Made by a program: the position numbers and the translations under genes. 64,000 bases of DNA. Origin: GCA-003244245 sp036494005. GTDB taxonomy: Bacteria; Actinomycetota; Actinomycetes; Mycobacteriales; Pseudonocardiaceae. Shown here one piece after another: positions 59,711 through 64,000 of this stretch. Positions within the stretch are counted from its first letter, which is position 1; every line of letters begins with the position of its first letter. The notes below the pieces were generated by a model that saw nothing but the letters and a program-made list of their open reading frames with translations, had not been told where the DNA came from and searched no databases. Location of the stretch: the NCBI GenBank assembly GCA_036494005.1, contig DASXOV010000021.1:1-64000 (forward strand), read 5' to 3'.

Positions 59711-61918
59711 TCAGAATGTGATGAGCTGGATCGTGGTACCGGGCCGGACGGTCCGGCCCGCGCCTGGGGACTGCGCGACGACGCGAGCCGACGAGCCGCC
59801 GAAGAACTGCCTGACCTGACTGTTCAGCCCGGCGGCGGTGAGGATCTGCTGCGCTCGATCCGCAGGCAGCCCGACCACCTCGGGTATCGCGATCTCGGTG
59901 CTGAGCTGCACGGTCACCCTGTTGTCCGAGGTGGCCACCAGCGACCCCTCGCCGGGCTGCACGGACAGCACGACGGCGCCCGGCTGCCCGGCACCGTCCC
60001 CTTCTTCCTGCGGCTCGAATCCGGCGCGGGACAGCGCGGCGAGTGCCTGCTCGCGAGGCAGGCCGACCACCTCGGGCACCACCAGTGCCGTGCTGACCTG
60101 CAGGGTGACCTCGGTGCCTCGGCTGGTGCCCTCACCGGCCTGCGGGTCGGTGCCGATTGCGTGACCACCGGGTATCTGGTCGTCGAACTGGCGCTGCACC
60201 CGCGCGGTCAGCCCGGCTCGGGACAGCGCCGCGATCGCGTCGGCCTCGGACAGGCCGCGCACCTGGGGGACCGTGGTCGGGGCCGGACCCCTGCTGATCA
60301 CCAGTGTCACCGGTGCGCCGACCGTGAGCACGGTTCCGGCTGCGGGTTGCAATCCGATGAGCGTGCCCTCCGGGACAGTGTCGTGGAACTGCGCCGCAGC
60401 GGGATCGTTTCGCGGGCTCAGGTCGGCGGCGGTGAGCGCCTGTTCGGCCTCGGCGGCGGGCGTGCCGGCTGCCAGGCCGGGCACCACCGGGCGGCCCAGA
60501 GACACCACCACGGTGACATCCGAGCCGCGTATCGCCCGCCGCCCGGGTGCGGGATCGCTCCTGATCACCGTTCCGTTCGGGATGGCGTTGTCGTGGCCGG
60601 TGGTGAGCTTGGGGGTCAGGCTGGCGTCGTCGAGGACGGCTTGCACCGCGGTGCGCTGCAGACCCGTGAGGTTGGGCACCACCGTCCATCGGCCACTGCC
60701 CAGCCACCACGCGGACACCCCGACCACGCTCGCCAGCATGAGCACGACCAGGATCCAGGTGATGAAGGCCCGCCGCTCCCGGGAACGCTGGCGCTGGTAG
60801 GGGTCGTCGGGGGGATGATTCCGGTCGTGCGCCGCTCCTGCGGGGCCGGGCGGACCCATTGGTGCTCCGGAGGGTAGCTCTGTCCGGGCTATGGCCCGGG
60901 TGCCACGTGGCCCGTGGTCGACCAGTGGTGCCGCCAGTGCGGTGCGGGCCGCGGCGGGGCTCACCGCCGATGCCGCCGAGCCGGGCTGGTTCGCCGGCGC
61001 GGTACCGATCGCCGTGGTGGCCGAGGGCAGCGGGACCCGTACCTGGCCGATCTGCAGCTCGGCGCGCACCTGACGCAGCGCTATCAGGAAGTCCGACGCG
61101 TTCGAAGGGCGAATGCCGGGATCCCGGCGGGTGGCTCGTACGACCAGAGCGTCCAGCGGGGCGGGCACCGCCGGCGCGACGGTCCCGGGAGCGGGCATGT
61201 CGTCGTTCACGTGCCGATAGGCGACCGACAGCGCGGTCTCGCCGGTGTACGGGGGTGCCCCGGTGAGCATCTCGAACATCAGCACTCCGGCGGCGTAGAC
61301 GTCGCTGCGCGGGTCCGCCGTCCCGGTCGCGACCTGCTCGGGCGAGAGGTAGGCCACCGTGCCGAGGATGAGGTCGCCGGTGTTGTTGCTCGCCTCGGCA
61401 GCCGCCCGGACCAGGCCGAAGTCGGCCACCTTGACCACCCCGCCCGGCCCGATGAGCACGTTCTCGGGCTTGACGTCGCGATGCACCAGCCCCTCCCGGT
61501 GCGCCGCGGCCAGCGCGGAGAGCACAAGTTCGATCACCGAGAGGACCAGCGGCACCGGCAGCCTGCCGTACTCGCGCAGCAGGTCCCGCAGGGTGCCACC
61601 CTCCACCAGTTCCATGACGAGGAAGACATGGTCACCGGCCGCCGCGGTGTCTACGCCCTGGTCGTAGACCCCGACGATGCCGGGGTGGTGCAGCCGGGCG
61701 GCGGCACGGGCCTCGCGCTCGAAGCGCTGCAGGAAGATCGGGTCCGCGGCGAATCGCGGATCCATCACCTTGACCGCGACCGGGCGCTCCAGCCGGGTGT
61801 CGATACCGTGATACACGGTGGACATACCGCCACAGGCCAGCGTCGAGCCGACCCGGTAGCGCCCGTCCAGCAGGGTGCCGACCGGGATCCCGTTCTGTCC
61901 GGGTCCCTGCCGCTCCAC
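59711..61918 (-). CDS. pknL: Ser/Thr protein kinase with five PASTA domains
   Basis: A transmembrane receptor kinase of 735 residues from GTG 61918. The N-terminal kinase domain (about 20-285) has Lys50 (VAVKVMD), HRDVKPEN (146-153) and DFG (166-168). A Pro/Ala-rich juxtamembrane linker (290-380) leads to one helix (384-406) and five extracellular PASTA repeats (about 412-735) such as VVPNLTGLQ, VVPGLAAGTPA, TVPQVRGLSEA, VVPEVVGLPRE and AIPEVVGLPAD. M. tuberculosis PknL lacks PASTA repeats, so this protein may sense peptidoglycan directly, as PknB does. It is divergent from the Rv2175c-type gene. Confidence 0.93.
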   Translation of the reverse strand: MERQGPGQNGIPVGTLLDGRYRVGSTLACGGMSTVYHGIDTRLERPVAVKVMDPRFAADPIFLQRFEREARAAARLHHPGIVGVYDQGVDTAAAGDHVFLVMELVEGGTLRDLLREYGRLPVPLVLSVIELVLSALAAAHREGLVHRDVKPENVLIGPGGVVKVADFGLVRAAAEASNNTGDLILGTVAYLSPEQVATGTADPRSDVYAAGVLMFEMLTGAPPYTGETALSVAYRHVNDDMPAPGTVAPAVPAPLDALVVRATRRDPGIRPSNASDFLIALRQVRAELQIGQVRVPLPSATTAIGTAPANQPGSAASAVSPAAARTALAAPLVDHGPRGTRAIARTELPSGAPMGPPGPAGAAHDRNHPPDDPYQRQRSRERRAFITWILVVLMLASVVGVSAWWLGSGRWTVVPNLTGLQRTAVQAVLDDASLTPKLTTGHDNAIPNGTVIRSDPAPGRRAIRGSDVTVVVSLGRPVVPGLAAGTPAAEAEQALTAADLSPRNDPAAAQFHDTVPEGTLIGLQPAAGTVLTVGAPVTLVISRGPAPTTVPQVRGLSEADAIAALSRAGLTARVQRQFDDQIPGGHAIGTDPQAGEGTSRGTEVTLQVSTALVVPEVVGLPREQALAALSRAGFEPQEEGDGAGQPGAVVLSVQPGEGSLVATSDNRVTVQLSTEIAIPEVVGLPADRAQQILTAAGLNSQVRQFFGGSSARVVAQSPGAGRTVRPGTTIQLITF

Positions 61919-61994
61919 ATCCCAGATCCTACGTACCCCGCCCGCCCTGAACGGCGGAAGGGCGCGGGTCGCCGGGTATGGAAGGGTGACCGCT

Positions 61995-62360
61995 GTGAGT
62001 GACATCCCGATCGCCCCGGACGTGCTGGATCCCGAGGTGGCGGTTCTGCCGCTGCCTGATGTGGCCGCCCGGCTCGGACTGCCGGTCACCCGGGTACACC
62101 AGATGCTGCGTGACGGGCACCTGCTGGGGGTGCGCCGCCACGGTGTGGTGGTGGTTCCCGAGGCCTTCCTCAATGAGGATCTGGTCGTCAAGGGCCTACC
62201 CGGCACCGTGACGTTACTGCGCGACGCCGGCTATTCCACCGAGGAGATCCTCCGCTGGCTGTTCACCGCCGAGGACTCCTTGCCCGGTACCCCGATCGGT
62301 GCGCTGCGCTCGGATCGCGGCCGCGAGGTGAAGCGCCGCGCCCAGGCCATGGGCTTCTGA
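61995..62360 (+). CDS. Rv2175c-type DNA-binding protein
   Basis: A 121-residue protein with a winged/helix-turn-helix of the Rv2175c family, the known substrate of PknL in M. tuberculosis. GTG 61995 has GGAAGG at good spacing; GTG 61986 is an alternative. The body LPLPDVAARLGLPVTRVHQMLRDGHLLGVRR is the DNA-binding part, followed by VVVPEAFLNEDLVVKGLPGTVTLLRDAGYSTEEILRWLF. The C-terminal REVKRRAQAMGF is conserved. The 3' end overlaps the convergent crtB coding region by 130 bases. Confidence 0.9.
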   Translation: MSDIPIAPDVLDPEVAVLPLPDVAARLGLPVTRVHQMLRDGHLLGVRRHGVVVVPEAFLNEDLVVKGLPGTVTLLRDAGYSTEEILRWLFTAEDSLPGTPIGALRSDRGREVKRRAQAMGF

Positions 62361-63316
62361 GGCGTCGACGCCGACGTCAGTGTCCGTATGACGAGTGCCC
62401 GGCTCAGGCCGGGCAGTACGACCGCGAGCCGTCTGCGCCCCGGCACCGTCACCCGATGGCCGAGCACGTCGTATCCGGCCGCTTCGATCTCGTCGAGGAT
62501 TCCGCTGTACAGGGTGAACGCGGTGGCGACGCACGCTCGTGACACCGGGGCCAGCATGGGGATCCCCGGCTCCGCTCTCCGGTAGATCGCCCTGGTTCGG
62601 GCGACCAGGTGGGCGAGCGCCCTGCGCACCCGATGGTCGCTGCGCCCCGTGCTGCGGCACCAGCTCAGCAGGGCGCGGTCGACGCCGAAGGCGGCCAGTT
62701 CATCGGCAGGTAGGTAGACCCGCCCGCGATCGAGGTCCTCGCCGACATCGCGCAGGAAATTGGTGACCTGAAAAGCGATCCCGAGCGCGGCGGCGTGCGG
62801 CTCGGCCTCCTCGCGGGGCACGACGGTGCCCAGCACCGGCAGTACCTGCAGCCCGATCACCGCCGCTGAACCGTGCACGTAACGAGCCAGCTCGTCGAAC
62901 GTGCGGTAGCCGGCCACCCCGCCCTGCTCCACCGGCCGATCCATCCGCATGGAGGTCATGAAGTCGGTGAAGTACTGCGGGTCGATCCGGTAACGGCCCG
63001 CGGTGTCCACCGGTGCGGCCAGCACCGGATGACGGCAGCGGCCGCGCTTCAGCCCTTCGCGCAACTGGTCGGCCAGGCGGTCCAACTCGGCGAGCCGTTG
63101 TGGCCAGGGCCGATGGTCGGCCAGGTCGTCGACGATCTCGTCGGCGTAGCGGGCCAACCCGTAGAGCGCGTGAATCGCGGGCCGCCGCGCGAGCGGCAGC
63201 AGCCGGGTGGCCAGGAAGTAGGTGCGGCCGTGCGCGGCGTTGAGCCTTCGGCAGCGGAGGTAGGAGCCTCGCAGTGCGGGCTCGGTGATACCGGCTGCGT
63301 CGAGCTCCCGGCTCAT
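62231..63316 (-). CDS. crtB: Phytoene/squalene synthase
   Basis: Condenses two geranylgeranyl (or farnesyl) diphosphates. The 361-residue sequence has both Asp-rich sites: YADEIVDDLAD (Asp59, Asp63) and NFLRDVGEDLDRGRVYLP (Asp190, Asp194), plus SYLRCRRLNAAHGRTYFLAT-like substrate contacts. The ATG overlaps the stop of the mannosyltransferase gene (ATGA). Residues about 319-361 are read antisense to the Rv2175c-type gene and match no family end, so the protein may be shorter in relatives. crtI/crtE are not in the window. Confidence 0.9.
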   Translation of the reverse strand: MSRELDAAGITEPALRGSYLRCRRLNAAHGRTYFLATRLLPLARRPAIHALYGLARYADEIVDDLADHRPWPQRLAELDRLADQLREGLKRGRCRHPVLAAPVDTAGRYRIDPQYFTDFMTSMRMDRPVEQGGVAGYRTFDELARYVHGSAAVIGLQVLPVLGTVVPREEAEPHAAALGIAFQVTNFLRDVGEDLDRGRVYLPADELAAFGVDRALLSWCRSTGRSDHRVRRALAHLVARTRAIYRRAEPGIPMLAPVSRACVATAFTLYSGILDEIEAAGYDVLGHRVTVPGRRRLAVVLPGLSRALVIRTLTSASTPQKPMAWARRFTSRPRSERSAPIGVPGKESSAVNSQRRISSVE

Positions 63317-64000
63317 GCCGTCCGGACGTGCAACGGATCGCGCCGTAACAGCGAAACCCCGGCCAGCAGGGACACTGCGACCGTCCCTGCCTGGTAGGCC
63401 AAGGAGGTCAGCCCGCTCTCCCCGGTGGGATAGGTGCACAGCACGAGCCAGGTGGACGCGGTCACCGCCATCGCCAGTGACCGGTTCCGCCACGGCAGCG
63501 CCGCGCCGAGCACGAGACTCCAGGTGAGGTACCAGGGCAGGGTCGCGGGCGCGAGCAACGCAGACCACAACAGCGTGATCGCGCCGCGCCGGACCGCCCC
63601 GGTGCCACCGTCCCGCGCCAGCCACCACTGCCTGCCGAGGATCGCCAGGAACACCGCGCAGCCGAGCAGGCGGAAGACGTTGATGAACGGCTGGGTGTCG
63701 ACGTCGACGAACGGCGAGCTCGCCACGTGGGCCAGCTGGCCGGCGGCGGTGGGTAGCGACATCCAGTTGACGATCAACGAAGGTGCGTTCAGCGCGGGGA
63801 TCCACCCCAGGTCCACCCCGGCGAGCAGGGTGAGGCCGGTGAACACCACGGTGAACACCGCCAGGCTGGCTGCGCAGGCTTTGAGCAGCCGGACGCCCCG
63901 GCGGCCGGGTAGCCGGGCAGCCCAGATCCACACCAGGAAAGGCAGCGCGATTCCGGCGGACGCCTTCACCGCCATCGCGGTGGTGACCAGCGCGGTCCCG
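63313..64000 (-). CDS. Polyprenol-phosphomannose mannosyltransferase, MptA-like (partial)
   Basis: C-terminal 229 codons of a membrane glycosyltransferase (GT-C fold), cut by the window edge. At least six hydrophobic helices, and the conserved FINVFRLLG and APATLPWYLTWSLVLGAALPWRNRSLAMAV segments of the MptA/MptB family that builds the alpha-1,6 mannan core of lipomannan. Gene order next to crtB/Rv2175c/pknL equals Rv2174 in M. tuberculosis. The missing 5' half would carry the DXD-type loop, so MptA versus MptB is not decided. Confidence 0.8.
   Translation of the reverse strand, partial: GTALVTTAMAVKASAGIALPFLVWIWAARLPGRRGVRLLKACAASLAVFTVVFTGLTLLAGVDLGWIPALNAPSLIVNWMSLPTAAGQLAHVASSPFVDVDTQPFINVFRLLGCAVFLAILGRQWWLARDGGTGAVRRGAITLLWSALLAPATLPWYLTWSLVLGAALPWRNRSLAMAVTASTWLVLCTYPTGESGLTSLAYQAGTVAVSLLAGVSLLRRDPLHVRTA

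Noticed and set aside
59740..59760. Perfect GC-rich palindrome as terminator of the M4/emfourin operon
   Set aside because: It lies inside the 3' coding end of pknL and encodes normal PASTA residues; it may still act as a hairpin but is not called.
1..64000. tRNA/rRNA genes, CRISPR arrays, prophage
   Set aside because: No cloverleaf-like, rRNA, repeat-spacer or phage structural sequences were recognised.

Overview
The window is high-GC actinobacterial chromosome. GTG starts are common, genes are tightly packed with many 4-base stop/start overlaps, and there is an F420-type oxidoreductase, a PimB'-type mannosyltransferase and a cytochrome bcc-aa3 oxidase locus. Gene order follows the Mycobacterium tuberculosis Rv2173-Rv2220 neighbourhood (crtB/mptA side, pknL, aroG, fadD15, pimB', ripC-like, trpD, ctaE-qcrCAB, ctaC, asnB, cob genes, ilvE, gcvT, pepA, sucB, lipB-lipA, glnA) but carries insertions and lacks mycobacterium-specific genes. 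A Pseudonocardiaceae-like organism (Amycolatopsis/Saccharopolyspora type) is my inference. No RNA genes, CRISPR arrays or intact mobile elements were seen.

Layout. 1-1.9 kb is a graveyard: a transposase broken into three reading frames, an IS21 IstA tail and the C-terminal end of an aldo/keto reductase. 2.2-13.5 kb holds nitrogen and lipoate/2-oxoacid metabolism: glnA behind a well-formed GlnR box, RDD and DUF4191 membrane proteins, lipA, lipB, an F420-type oxidoreductase, an amine-oxidase-like flavoprotein, a TIGR01777 epimerase, sucB (E2) and lpd (E3). 13.7-25.9 kb carries pepA, gcvT, galT-galK, ilvE, cobU/cobT/cobS, glycerate kinase and an A-type Fe-S carrier. 26-34.5 kb is asnB and the respiratory supercomplex genes (ctaC, ctaF, qcrB, qcrA, qcrC, ctaE), with an orphan CheB-type methylesterase overlapping the end of qcrB. 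34.6-40.5 kb contains a degenerate receiver protein, trpD, a NYN-domain protein, an NlpC/P60 endopeptidase behind a c-di-AMP (ydaO) riboswitch, and pimB'.

41.6-45.5 kb is an accessory cassette of four translationally coupled genes: AMP-dependent ligase, acyltransferase-3, ComA-type phosphosulfolactate synthase and VOC metalloprotein. It sits between the pimB' and fadD15 homologues and is the best candidate for an undescribed pathway. 45.5-56.4 kb returns to the backbone: fadD15, two SRPBCC-type proteins, a metallophosphoesterase, an ArsA-like ATPase, a ROK kinase, an acyltransferase, a 3'-exoribonuclease, pfkA and aroG. 56.4-59.6 kb is a second accessory island: the relic of an alphaproteobacterial-type aspartyl-tRNA synthetase, small overlapping ORFs of unknown function, and an M4 peptidase with its emfourin-type inhibitor. 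The window ends with a PASTA-domain kinase (pknL), the divergent Rv2175c-type DNA-binding protein, phytoene synthase and a truncated MptA-like mannosyltransferase.

The joint theme is core metabolism (lipoate to E2/E3, nitrogen, aromatic and branched-chain amino acids, cobalamin, respiration) plus envelope building (PimB', MptA-like, acyltransferase, NlpC/P60, PknL). Regulatory sites readable from sequence are the GlnR operator, the c-di-AMP riboswitch and several intergenic terminator hairpins.
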